DNA of 64,000 nt from Sphingobium sp. CECT 9361 (GTDB lineage Bacteria > Pseudomonadota > Alphaproteobacteria > Sphingomonadales > Sphingomonadaceae): contig NZ_CAKKNC010000008.1 in the NCBI RefSeq assembly GCF_918741285.1, forward strand, positions 62,001 through 126,000. The letters are read 5' to 3'. The translations under genes were made by a program, and so were the position numbers. Below the pieces are notes generated by a model. The model made no database searches. It saw nothing but the letters and a program-made list of their open reading frames with translations, and was not told the origin of the DNA. The first letter of the stretch is position 1. Each line of letters opens with the position of its first letter. Below are positions 17,282 to 25,309 of the stretch, piece by piece.

Positions 17282-19027
17282 ATGACGCGGCCTGAGCCGA
17301 CGGGGAGCAATGTGCGTTTCAACGATCTGATGCAGACGGTGCTGGCCGCCGACGGGCAAGGCAGCGGAGCCGTGACGCTATGGCGGCAATGCGTCGATTT
17401 GCTGGCGCAGCGGGACCGCGCCGACCGCAAGGGGCTGAACGTCGAGGAACGCGATACCTTGGTCGCGCGCATGGAGCAGTTGCGCAGTGCCGTGAGCGAG
17501 ACCCAGCGAATCGCTTCGGTGGTCGAGCTGGGGACCAGACTGTCTTCGCCGACATTGATCCGGTTTTTTGCGCAGGATCGCCCCTCCATCTGTGCCGCTG
17601 CGATGGCGCGGGCGCGATTGCCCGATGCGCTGTGGCCCGAATTACTGCCGCATCTGGGGCCGACGGCGCGCGGCGTGCTGCGCGGACGGCGCGACGTCGG
17701 TCCGGTGACGCGGCGGGCGCTCGACAGCTTCGGCAAGAGCGATCTGGTGATCGGCGACGACAATCACGCGATGCTGCTGACGCCGGAGATGGTGGAGGAA
17801 GCACCCGTTGCGTCGGTCGAAACGTCGCTTAGCGCATTGTATCGGACCGAGCCGGATCTTGCGGAAACGGCAGAGGACAAGAGCCAGATTCGCCGCCTGG
17901 TCGACCGGATCGAGCAGTTCACGAGCAGCCACAAGCCCAAGCCCGTCGAGGATGTCGCGTCGGCCAGCGATCCCGTGCGCGCCTTCGCGTTTGAGACAGA
18001 TGCGCAAGGCACGGTCATCTGGGTGGACAAGGGGCCACGCGCAGCACTGATCGGGCTGGGCATCGGCGCGCCTGCGCTGAGCGGTGGCAGCGGGCCGGAC
18101 GCGCATGTGTGGGGCGCGTTCGCCAAGCGTGGCGGGTTCCAGAACGGGCGCTTTACCATCGTCGGCGGCGACATGGACGGCGAGTGGCGATTGTCCGCCA
18201 TTCCGTTCTTCGATCCGCAGTCGGGGCGGTTTCAGGGCTATCGCGGGCAGGCGCGGCGACCGCATCTGCACGAAGTATCGGCGCTGTCTTCGCATGGGGA
18301 TGCGATGTCGCCGCTGGCCGGGCTTTCGGGGGATTCGGTGCGGCAGCTCGTGCACGAATTACGCACGCCGCTGAATGCGATTTTGGGTTTTGCCGAGATT
18401 ATCGAGCAGCAGTTGTTCGGCCCCGCGCCGGTGGAATATCGCGATATGGCGGGGCAGATCGTTGCGGATGCACGGCATTTGCTGACCGCGTTCGACGATC
18501 TCGATCTGGCGGCGCGAGTCGCACGCGACGACATTGGCGGCACGCCCGAGCCGGTGGATACCGCGCTGCTCATCGCCAAGATCGCAACGCACTATGGCGC
18601 GGGCGAGGAAGGGCGGCGGATCGATATCGCCGTGGCGCGCAGCGTGCCGCCTGTGCGAGTCGATGCAGTGCAGGGCGAACGCATGATCCAGCACCTGCTG
18701 CGGATGCTGCTGTCCGTGGCGCGCCCGGACGAAGCAGTCACGGGAGCATGCTGGTTCCGGCCCGCGGCGGATGGCGGACAGATCGTGCTGGCGATGGACC
18801 GTCCTGCGGCACTCGCCGGCATGGACGAAGCCACGTTGCTGGACCCCGGTTTCGCCGCCGAGGATCAGAATTGGCCCGATGCGCCTTTGCTAGGGCTGGG
18901 CTTCTCGCTTCGGCTGATCCGTAGCCTCGCTATGAGCAGCGGTGGTGCGTTGGACGTCGAAGCGGAGCGCTTTCGTCTTACCTTGCCAGCGGCGGGCAAG
19001 GCGGACCGCGAGACAGGCGCGACCTGA
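17282..19027 (+). CDS. Sensor histidine kinase with degenerate catalytic domain
   Basis: About 581 residues. The first 250 residues are helical with no clear sensory family, followed by a PAS-like section (around 240-350), then a HisKA dimerisation domain with the phospho-acceptor in VHELRTPLNAILGFAEII. The ATPase part is weak: the place of the N-box is taken by IQHLLRMLLSVARPDE without the usual asparagines, and only GLGFSLRLIRSLAM resembles the second glycine box. No transmembrane segment and no response regulator are nearby. The ATG at 17282 is the most reasonable start. It may be a pseudokinase or scaffold. It runs toward the deacetylase gene 29 bases on. Confidence 0.8.
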   Translation: MTRPEPTGSNVRFNDLMQTVLAADGQGSGAVTLWRQCVDLLAQRDRADRKGLNVEERDTLVARMEQLRSAVSETQRIASVVELGTRLSSPTLIRFFAQDRPSICAAAMARARLPDALWPELLPHLGPTARGVLRGRRDVGPVTRRALDSFGKSDLVIGDDNHAMLLTPEMVEEAPVASVETSLSALYRTEPDLAETAEDKSQIRRLVDRIEQFTSSHKPKPVEDVASASDPVRAFAFETDAQGTVIWVDKGPRAALIGLGIGAPALSGGSGPDAHVWGAFAKRGGFQNGRFTIVGGDMDGEWRLSAIPFFDPQSGRFQGYRGQARRPHLHEVSALSSHGDAMSPLAGLSGDSVRQLVHELRTPLNAILGFAEIIEQQLFGPAPVEYRDMAGQIVADARHLLTAFDDLDLAARVARDDIGGTPEPVDTALLIAKIATHYGAGEEGRRIDIAVARSVPPVRVDAVQGERMIQHLLRMLLSVARPDEAVTGACWFRPAADGGQIVLAMDRPAALAGMDEATLLDPGFAAEDQNWPDAPLLGLGFSLRLIRSLAMSSGGALDVEAERFRLTLPAAGKADRETGAT

Positions 19028-19056
19028 CAACGCTCTGGCAACCATTTGCCCGTAAA

Positions 19057-20133
19057 ATGCGGGACATGACCGATCCCTCCAGTCTCCATCCTCCCCATGA
19101 CGGCGGCCTGCTGCATGCGCCGTTGACCGAGGATTTCATAGCCCTCGACCCGGCGTTCGGCACGCGGTTCATGCTGTTTGTGGATACGGAAGAAGAGTTT
19201 GACTGGGATGCGCCGTTCAGCCGCACCGGGCATGGCGTCACGGCGCTGGCCGGGATGGCGCGGGGACAGGCCTTTTTCGCGCAGGCGGGGGTGAAGCCTT
19301 GCTACGTTACCGATTATCCGGTGATCGATGATCCGGCGGCTGCGGCGATGATGGCGCAATGGCTGGGGGATGGCGCGGCGGACATCGGTGCGCATCTGCA
19401 TCCGTGGGTTAATCCGCCGCATGTCGAGGAAGTGAATGCGGCCAACAGCTATGTCGGCTTCCTGCCCGAAGCGCTGGAGAAGGCCAAGCTGGAGGCGCTG
19501 TGCGCGCGTTTCGAGGGCGCGTTCGGGATGCGGCCGACTGTCTATCGGGCGGGGCGTTATGGGGTCGGCCCCAATAGTGCGCGATTGCTGGAGCAGGCAG
19601 GGTTTCGGCTCGACAGTTCGGTGCGCAGCCATTTCGATTATTCGGGGCAGCATGGTCCCAACTTTCATGGACTGCCGGTAGAGCCTTACTGGGCGGGGCC
19701 GACGCGCGCGCTGGTCGAACTGCCGCTCTCGACCGCCTTTGTCGGGCGGCTGCGCGGGGTAGGGGGGCAGTTGTTTCGCGCGACGGAAGGGCTGGGCCGG
19801 ATCGCCGGTGGGCTTTCGCGCGCAGGATTGCTTTCGCGCATACCGCTGACGCCCGAAGGGATCGGCATTGGCGATACGATAGCCGCCATCGACGCGCTGA
19901 TCGAGGATGGGGCGCGGGTACTCAATTTCAGCTTTCATTCGCCGACGCTGGAAGCGGGACACACGCCTTATGTGCGCAGTGCGGATGATCTGGAGATGTT
20001 CTACCGCTGGTGGGGCGCGGTGTTCCACCATCTGGCCAAGCGGGGTATCGCGGCGGCGTCGATCGACGAATTTCTGGCCGCTGTGCCGCCGCGGACGCAT
20101 GAAATGCGGCAATCTGCTTGCCAAGCGGCCTGA
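19057..20133 (+). CDS. Polysaccharide deacetylase family protein (WalW-like)
   Basis: A 358-residue protein with NodB-type carbohydrate esterase signatures: FVDTEEEFDWD (catalytic and metal Asp), DIGAHLHPWVNPP (metal His residues), YRAGRYGVG, and the late FSFHSPTLEAGHTPY. No signal peptide is seen, so the substrate may be cytoplasmic or lipid-linked. It lies 29 bases after the histidine kinase on the same strand, which suggests co-transcription. The gene ends just before a tRNA. Confidence 0.85.
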   Translation: MRDMTDPSSLHPPHDGGLLHAPLTEDFIALDPAFGTRFMLFVDTEEEFDWDAPFSRTGHGVTALAGMARGQAFFAQAGVKPCYVTDYPVIDDPAAAAMMAQWLGDGAADIGAHLHPWVNPPHVEEVNAANSYVGFLPEALEKAKLEALCARFEGAFGMRPTVYRAGRYGVGPNSARLLEQAGFRLDSSVRSHFDYSGQHGPNFHGLPVEPYWAGPTRALVELPLSTAFVGRLRGVGGQLFRATEGLGRIAGGLSRAGLLSRIPLTPEGIGIGDTIAAIDALIEDGARVLNFSFHSPTLEAGHTPYVRSADDLEMFYRWWGAVFHHLAKRGIAAASIDEFLAAVPPRTHEMRQSACQAA

Positions 20134-20160
20134 CCCTCGGCTATCGGCCAAACGCAGTGT

Positions 20161-20236
20161 GGGCCTGTAGCTCAACGGTTAGAGCTGGCCGCTCATAACG
20201 GCTAGGTTGCGGGTTCGATTCCTGCCGGGCCCACCA
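20161..20236 (+). tRNA. tRNA with CAT anticodon (Ile2 or elongator Met)
   Basis: A complete cloverleaf with encoded CCA. The 7-bp acceptor GGGCCTG pairs with CGGGCCC, the D arm is GCTC/GAGC, the anticodon stem GGCCG/CGGCT encloses loop CTCATAA (anticodon at 20194-20196), and the T arm contains GGTTCGATT. A CAT anticodon can belong to elongator Met or to Ile whose C34 becomes lysidine; the sequence is not the initiator type. The two cannot be separated safely by eye. Confidence 0.93.
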
Positions 20237-20241
20237 CTGCT

Positions 20242-20412
20242 TCAGTTCATAGAGCTCTTGAGCATGGCACCGACCCCCTGAAAGGCAGCGGGACCAGCCG
20301 GATAAAAGGGAAATTCAAGGACCACCTCGGGATCGCAGATTGCACGCAATCCGGCAAAGTCGCGCTGTCGCTGAAGGATGACACCGATCGCAGCGATATG
20401 CGCGCAATTATC
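20242..20412 (-). pseudogene. Possible remnant of an NTF2/SnoaL-like gene
   Basis: On the minus strand the reading frame ending at 20242 contains DFAGLRAICDPEVVLEFPFY followed by PAGPAAFQG, which resembles the conserved core of SnoaL/NTF2-like proteins (an acidic-valine-x-phenylalanine-pro-phe pattern). A stop codon lies just upstream and no start fits, so the N-terminal part is lost or frameshifted. It sits next to an intact NTF2-like gene on the same strand. The match is short and could be fortuitous. Confidence 0.3.
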
Positions 20413-20515
20413 AGCGCATCATACTCGTTAGCAAAGCGGCGCCTGTCGTGCAGATGCTCAGCCGTGCATACTTCATCGTCACCCTTTCTCTTGAACGGAC
20501 GATTTCCCCCACAGG

Positions 20516-20905
20516 TTAGGCAAGAGTGAGGAATATCTCGGCCTCGATCACCCAGTCCGCGCCCGAGCGACGCCACTTGGCCGTGTAGATACCACTTGCA
20601 AACGGGAGGCCTGTCGCTGCGGAAACACCCTCCCAATGACCATGTTCAATCGCCACGGGAGCGACTGCCGAGGCATGGATACTGTCGGGCGTTCGTGTGT
20701 AGATAGTACGCTCGGCTGCCGTAAATTCCTTTTTCCATGCCACAATCTGGGCCTTGCGACCGTTCAGGATGGCACTGTCGGTCCCCGCAACGAGAATGGC
20801 GGTAGGCGCGAGAATGGCCCCTATCGCGCCCAGATCCGCTTTGGCCAGCGCATGGTTGAAAGCGGCACGGCGCAACCGGATGGCAAGGTCGGGGGAGTTG
20901 GTCAC
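20516..20905 (-). CDS. NTF2-like protein (SnoaL/DUF4440 fold)
   Basis: A 129-residue cone-fold protein. FNHALAKADLGAIGAILAPT, LVAGTDSAILNGRKAQIVAW, and the closing SGIYTAKWRRSGADWVIEAE are typical of the SnoaL/DUF4440 family. These proteins have diverse roles (small-molecule binding or isomerisation), and none can be assigned. The start is GTG at 20905, with a weak GAAAG upstream. Confidence 0.75.
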   Translation of the reverse strand: MTNSPDLAIRLRRAAFNHALAKADLGAIGAILAPTAILVAGTDSAILNGRKAQIVAWKKEFTAAERTIYTRTPDSIHASAVAPVAIEHGHWEGVSAATGLPFASGIYTAKWRRSGADWVIEAEIFLTLA

Positions 20906-20945
20906 TATGATAGCTTTCAGGAAAAGGCTCGCACCGCGTTGACCA

Positions 20946-21146
20946 TCAGTCCTTGGGCGATACCCATATTTCTACCGTAGCAGAGAATTTGCCCGGCGCA
21001 GGCTTGCCAATGTTCACTCGCTCAGCAGTGACAAGTTCGCCGCTGGCCAGATTGAAACTGGCCCAAGGCTTGGGCATCCGTCCGAACGTCACTTTCTGAA
21101 GTGGTTGACCGGTCTTCGTGTTCATTATTGTCGCGGTAATGCTCAT
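20946..21146 (-). CDS. Small hypothetical protein
   Basis: A 66-residue frame with an ATG start, beta-rich and weakly basic, containing KPWASFNLASGELVTAERV. No family recognised. There is no clear ribosome site. It lies between two small minus-strand genes with matching orientation, and its codon pattern is acceptable, so it may be real. Confidence 0.4.
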   Translation of the reverse strand: MSITATIMNTKTGQPLQKVTFGRMPKPWASFNLASGELVTAERVNIGKPAPGKFSATVEIWVSPKD

Positions 21147-21251
21147 CGCGCGGCGATAACGAACAGCATGAACGAATGAAAGGGTTTAGATGGCGCATGC
21201 AGAGACGTGAACGGCTGCCCGGTTCGCGAATTTGACCAGCTTATCGGCGCG

Positions 21252-21791
21252 TCAGAGCGCCTTTCCCATCTGCAGCAGGGGCACTTGCACGCCATCAACC
21301 TGTGCGAATTGCAGGGTCGCCTTGGGCGTGTATCCGCAACTCTCATATAGTGGCACACCGGCAGCGGTCGCCATCAGCTCGACCTGACGGTAGCCTGCTG
21401 TGCGAGCAGCCTCTTCGCACAGTTTGATGATGCGTCCGCCGATCCCGCGTCGCGTGAAGTCGGGATCCGTGTACATGGCGCGTATCTTCGCTGCGCCAAT
21501 CGCCGGATCGACGATTGATGGCTCGCGCGTAACGATGCTTTCATCGCCCCCATAGAGAGTCTCCCGGAAGCTCCAGCCACCACACCCGGCGACGCGATCG
21601 CCACATTCTACCAGGAAATATGTGCCATCGCGCAAGAGCTGGCTATCGAGCCCCATCACCTCGTGACTGGCAGCCACTTGCTCGGGTGTAAGGAATTCGG
21701 ACTGAAGCTGGGCAATCGATCGGTTCATAACTTGACGCAACGTTTCCAAGTCGCCCAACCTGGCTACGCGGTCGATAAATTGATCGGTCAT
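21252..21791 (-). CDS. GNAT family N-acetyltransferase
   Basis: A 179-residue acyl-CoA-dependent acetyltransferase. Motif A, the acetyl-CoA pyrophosphate loop, is visible in MYTDPDFTRRGIGGRIIKLC, preceded by the beta strand around VAGCGGWSF, and followed by VPLYESCGYTPKA (motif B). I chose the ATG at 21791; the longer frame has no support. The substrate is unknown. Confidence 0.88.
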   Translation of the reverse strand: MTDQFIDRVARLGDLETLRQVMNRSIAQLQSEFLTPEQVAASHEVMGLDSQLLRDGTYFLVECGDRVAGCGGWSFRETLYGGDESIVTREPSIVDPAIGAAKIRAMYTDPDFTRRGIGGRIIKLCEEAARTAGYRQVELMATAAGVPLYESCGYTPKATLQFAQVDGVQVPLLQMGKAL

Positions 21792-22061
21792 CAGTTCATC
21801 TATGCGCGGACATACCGAAAAACAAAACCTATTGCTCTCCGCGCCAATGGGCGGACGCTTTCGGACGGCATGCAATGGACCAGGAATGACCCAGATTCTG
21901 GCGGCCTGGACCGGTCCTCAGTTCTCACCCAGATCGGCCGACTCCACCGTTTCTGCCCTAAGAGCGGATTGCAAGGGCTCAACAACATCGCAGACGCGCG
22001 TCCGAATAGGTCGTCGTACAACCGTCTGGCGCGCCATGGCCAGTTTGTCTAAGCAGCACGT

Positions 22062-22940
22062 ATGAGCGACTTCTTATCCAGTCCGGCCTCCCATACCTAT
22101 ATATCGCAGAGACTGCGTCTCCACTATGTCGATTGGGGCAATCCCGACGCTCCACCACTCTTGTTGCTGCATGGCGGTCGCGACCATTGCCGCAACTGGG
22201 ATTGGATAGCGCAGGAGATGTGCAAGAAATGGCACATTATTGCGCCTGACCTGCGCGGCCATGGCGACAGCGCGCATTCACCCGATGGTCGCTACACAAT
22301 GGATGCCTATGTGTATGATTTGGCGCAACTCATTCATCAACAGGGATTGGCGCCGCTTAATATCGTAGCCCACTCGCTAGGCGGCAACATCGCCCTGCGC
22401 TACACTGGCCTGTATCCAGAAAATGTGCGGCGTTTGGTGGCGATAGAAGGACTTGGCGACGCTCCGACCGTTTATACCGAGCGGATGAAAACCCCGATAT
22501 ATGAACAATTGCGTGGCTGGATTGCCGAACAGCGCGCGCTCAGCAGTCGTCAATCGCGTCGCTATGATAGCATTGAAGACGCGCTGCATCGCATGATGCA
22601 GGAAAACCCGCACCTTACGCCCGCCCGCGCCAGACATCTTACGGTCCATGGCATGAGCCAGAATGAAGACGGCACATATAGCTGGAAGTTCGACAATTAT
22701 TTGCGCGTTCAGTCCCCGATTGATCTGTCGCAGGCAGACAAGCACGCTCTGTGGCAGCGCATCACCTGCCCGACCTTGCTGGTATATGGGGCGCAAAGCT
22801 GGGCTTCGAACCCGGTAGAAGACGGCCGCGCGCAGCACTTCCAGAATGCCCGGCTATCTCTTTATGACAACGCCGGGCACTGGGTTCATCATGATCGTCA
22901 TGATCAATTTCTTGAGGAAATAGAAGGTTTCCTGTCCTAG
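22062..22940 (+). CDS. Alpha/beta hydrolase
   Basis: A 292-residue serine hydrolase. The nucleophile elbow is AHSLGG, the oxyanion region is LLHGGRDHCRNWD, the DLRGHGDS motif is present, and the catalytic His lies in NAGHWVHHDRHDQF. The family includes esterases, lactonases and epoxide hydrolases. It is flanked by unrelated genes, so its substrate is not predictable. Confidence 0.88.
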   Translation: MSDFLSSPASHTYISQRLRLHYVDWGNPDAPPLLLLHGGRDHCRNWDWIAQEMCKKWHIIAPDLRGHGDSAHSPDGRYTMDAYVYDLAQLIHQQGLAPLNIVAHSLGGNIALRYTGLYPENVRRLVAIEGLGDAPTVYTERMKTPIYEQLRGWIAEQRALSSRQSRRYDSIEDALHRMMQENPHLTPARARHLTVHGMSQNEDGTYSWKFDNYLRVQSPIDLSQADKHALWQRITCPTLLVYGAQSWASNPVEDGRAQHFQNARLSLYDNAGHWVHHDRHDQFLEEIEGFLS

Positions 22941-23215
22941 GTCTGTCCGCTTTTCATGCTTTTCCTGCCGATGGGGCCCAGCGCCACAGCGGCCCTTCAT
23001 CGAGTGTCGCTAAAAGCGACATTTCGTCAAATTCCTGAGATTTGTCTTTGTTTTCAAAAGTAGACACTTTTGGCAGCTCGCCAGTCGAGTATGTAATGCG
23101 AAAATGTTCGATACGAACGGCACAGCCTCCTTCGGCTTGGATTACTGTCTAATCGGCAGGCGAGAGACTGTAATCCATCAGACTATTTTAACGCCATCCC
23201 GTTACCGAGCAACCT
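22941..23215. other. Intergenic stretch with a small hairpin
   Basis: About 275 bases without a gene. A perfect palindrome TGTCGCT-AAA-AGCGACA occupies 23005-23021 and could act as a weak terminator for the hydrolase gene. Downstream the DNA is AT-richer and may hold the promoter of the glycan cassette. Confidence 0.45.
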
Positions 23216-23614
23216 ATGGTGCTCTCCGTTGTTCTGGCCGCCTTCGTACGCTTCGCCGCAAATGGAGCCGGCATCGCCCTTGTCGCGATCGGGACATATT
23301 GCGCAGGGGTCGCATGGCTTGATCTCTCGCCACTGACGGCCAATCTGCTCGCCTATGTGACTCAGCTCGCCGTGGGCTATCAGGTCCACCGGCTCTTCAG
23401 CTTCGCCAACGCACCCATGACTCGCTCCAGCGTAGCCCGATACACTGCGCTCTCCATAGGTGCGTTCCTGCTTAACACCCTTTGGATTTGGCTCCTTACG
23501 GTCGCCGTTCATCTTCCGGCGTGGACGCCCATCCTCCCGATGATTGCGCTGACCCCGGTGATGACCTTCCTCGCCGCCCGCCATTGGGTGTTCGGCGGCG
23601 ACGGCCCGCCTTGA
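23216..23614 (+). CDS. GtrA-like membrane protein
   Basis: A 132-residue protein with four hydrophobic segments and the short loop NLLAYVTQLAVGYQVHRLFSF that marks the GtrA family. GtrA proteins help to flip polyprenyl-linked sugars or act in cell-surface polysaccharide synthesis. It opens a four-gene cassette with a glycosyltransferase, a methyltransferase and a large membrane protein, all on this strand. Confidence 0.83.
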   Translation: MVLSVVLAAFVRFAANGAGIALVAIGTYCAGVAWLDLSPLTANLLAYVTQLAVGYQVHRLFSFANAPMTRSSVARYTALSIGAFLLNTLWIWLLTVAVHLPAWTPILPMIALTPVMTFLAARHWVFGGDGPP

Positions 23615-23679
23615 GCCTTCGTTAACCAAAAGCGCTTAACGCGAAAAGAAGAGCAGCACGCCGCTGCCGGGGGTCCGCG

Positions 23680-24669
23680 ATGAAGGAAGGCACAACCAGG
23701 CACACACCGTTCCTCCTTTACGGCATACTGCTGTTCTGCCTTGGCATCGCCATCTACCTCGTCGGGGTGCTGTTGGTGATCCCACGCTATCTGCTCGACC
23801 TCCATGCCCTGCTTGATCCGGTTTCGCTCTGGCTCGTCTGGTATAGCGGCATGCCCATCATGCTCGGGCTCGCTTTGGCCCTGTTCGACCTGCTTTATCT
23901 ATTCGGCCACAAGAAGCCGGACCGTCCTGTGCGTTTCGTGCCAGTCAAGCGCCGCCGTGTCACCGTGACGCTCACCGCCTATAATGACGAGGACAGCATC
24001 GGTGGTGCCGTCCGCGATTTCCTCGACCACCCGCTGGTCGAGCGTGTCATCGTCGTCTCAAATAACAGCGCCGACCGCACGATGGAGCGGGCGGAAGCTG
24101 CTGGCGCCATTGTCTTCAACGAGCTTGCGCCCGGTTACGGACGTTGCGTCTTTCGGTGTCTGTCAGAGGCCGTGGAATTCGCCGACACCGAGTTTGTCGT
24201 CCTGTGCGAAGGCGACAGCACTTTTCGCGCCTATGACATCGAAAAGCTGCTGGCTTATGCCCCTCATGCCGACATCGTAAATGGCACCCGCACGGTCGAA
24301 CCGCTGCGCCAATATCTGACCCAGCTTTCGACCTTCATGTATTACGGTAACATCTTCGTCGGCAAGCTGCTGGAGGCCAAGCATCTGGGCCGCGGCACCA
24401 TCACCGACGTCGGCACCACCTACAAGCTGTGCCGCCGCGATGCGCTTGTCCCTCTGCTGCAGGAACTAAAGCCGACGGTAAACCTCGAATTCAATGCGCA
24501 TTTTCTCGACACCGCCTTGGCCCATGATCTGGTCCTGCTGGAATGCCCCATTACCTTCCATCCGCGCATAGGCGTCAGCAAGGGCGGCAACGTCAATAAT
24601 TGGCGCGGCCTGGTGGTCGGGCTGCGCATGATCGCTGGCCTGCTGGACGACTGGAAGCGTTACGCATGA
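23680..24669 (+). CDS. Glycosyltransferase family 2 with N-terminal membrane segments
   Basis: A 329-residue GT-A-fold transferase. Two or more hydrophobic segments lie in the first 75 residues (YGILLFCLGIAIYLVGVLLV and GMPIMLGLALALFDLLYLF). The GT2 domain follows, with VTVTLTAYNDEDSIGGAV, VVSNNSADRTMERAE and the DxD-like CEGDSTFRAYD. It probably uses a nucleotide-sugar or dolichol/polyprenyl-phosphate acceptor at the membrane. It overlaps the next gene by ATGA. Confidence 0.88.
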   Translation: MKEGTTRHTPFLLYGILLFCLGIAIYLVGVLLVIPRYLLDLHALLDPVSLWLVWYSGMPIMLGLALALFDLLYLFGHKKPDRPVRFVPVKRRRVTVTLTAYNDEDSIGGAVRDFLDHPLVERVIVVSNNSADRTMERAEAAGAIVFNELAPGYGRCVFRCLSEAVEFADTEFVVLCEGDSTFRAYDIEKLLAYAPHADIVNGTRTVEPLRQYLTQLSTFMYYGNIFVGKLLEAKHLGRGTITDVGTTYKLCRRDALVPLLQELKPTVNLEFNAHFLDTALAHDLVLLECPITFHPRIGVSKGGNVNNWRGLVVGLRMIAGLLDDWKRYA

Positions 24670-25304
24670 GTGCCGGCTATCATGCTACTCGCCTTGCCGA
24701 AGATGCCCGCCGCAGCACGGTCTGGCGCACCCTGTGGCAGCATCATTTCCGCCACCGAATCGCACCATCCGACTGCGTGTTGGACTTGGGTGCTGGCTAT
24801 GGCGATTTTATCAACAACGTGACGGCCGCCCGCCGCATCGCCGTCGATCTGTGGCCTGACATGACCCATCATCTCGATCCTGGGGTGGAGGCCCTCGTCG
24901 GTTCTGCAGACGCATTGGACAGCATAGCTGATGGAACGGTTGACTATGCGTTCTCGTCGAATCTTTTCGAACATCTGACCCAGGAAAGTGTCGCAAAGGT
25001 TCTCGTTTCGCTCAATCGCGTCCTTTCGGATCGCGGCCAACTCACCCTGCTCCAGCCTAATTACCGCTATGCCTATCGGGAATATTGGGACGACTACACT
25101 CACGTCACCGCTTGGTCGCACGAGAGCCTTCCAGATTTTCTCCAAGCCCATGGATGGGAAGTAACGGACGTCTGCCCCCGCTTCCTGCCCCTTAGCGTCA
25201 AGTCCCGTCTCCCCACTTGGCCTATTCTGATCGCAGCCTATCTGAAGGCCCCGGTGAAACCCCTGGGCAAACAGATGTTGATCACTGCTCGACCAATCCG
25301 GTGA
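24666..25304 (+). CDS. Class I SAM-dependent methyltransferase
   Basis: A 212-residue Rossmann-fold methyltransferase. Motif I is CVLDLGAGYGDFINNV, followed by the acidic strand RRIAVDLWPDM and motif IV/post I around DYAFSSNLFEHLT. Its ATG overlaps the glycosyltransferase stop. The context points to methylation of a sugar or glycolipid, but that is inference. Confidence 0.87.
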   Translation: MSAGYHATRLAEDARRSTVWRTLWQHHFRHRIAPSDCVLDLGAGYGDFINNVTAARRIAVDLWPDMTHHLDPGVEALVGSADALDSIADGTVDYAFSSNLFEHLTQESVAKVLVSLNRVLSDRGQLTLLQPNYRYAYREYWDDYTHVTAWSHESLPDFLQAHGWEVTDVCPRFLPLSVKSRLPTWPILIAAYLKAPVKPLGKQMLITARPIR

Positions 25305-25309
25305 CCGTC

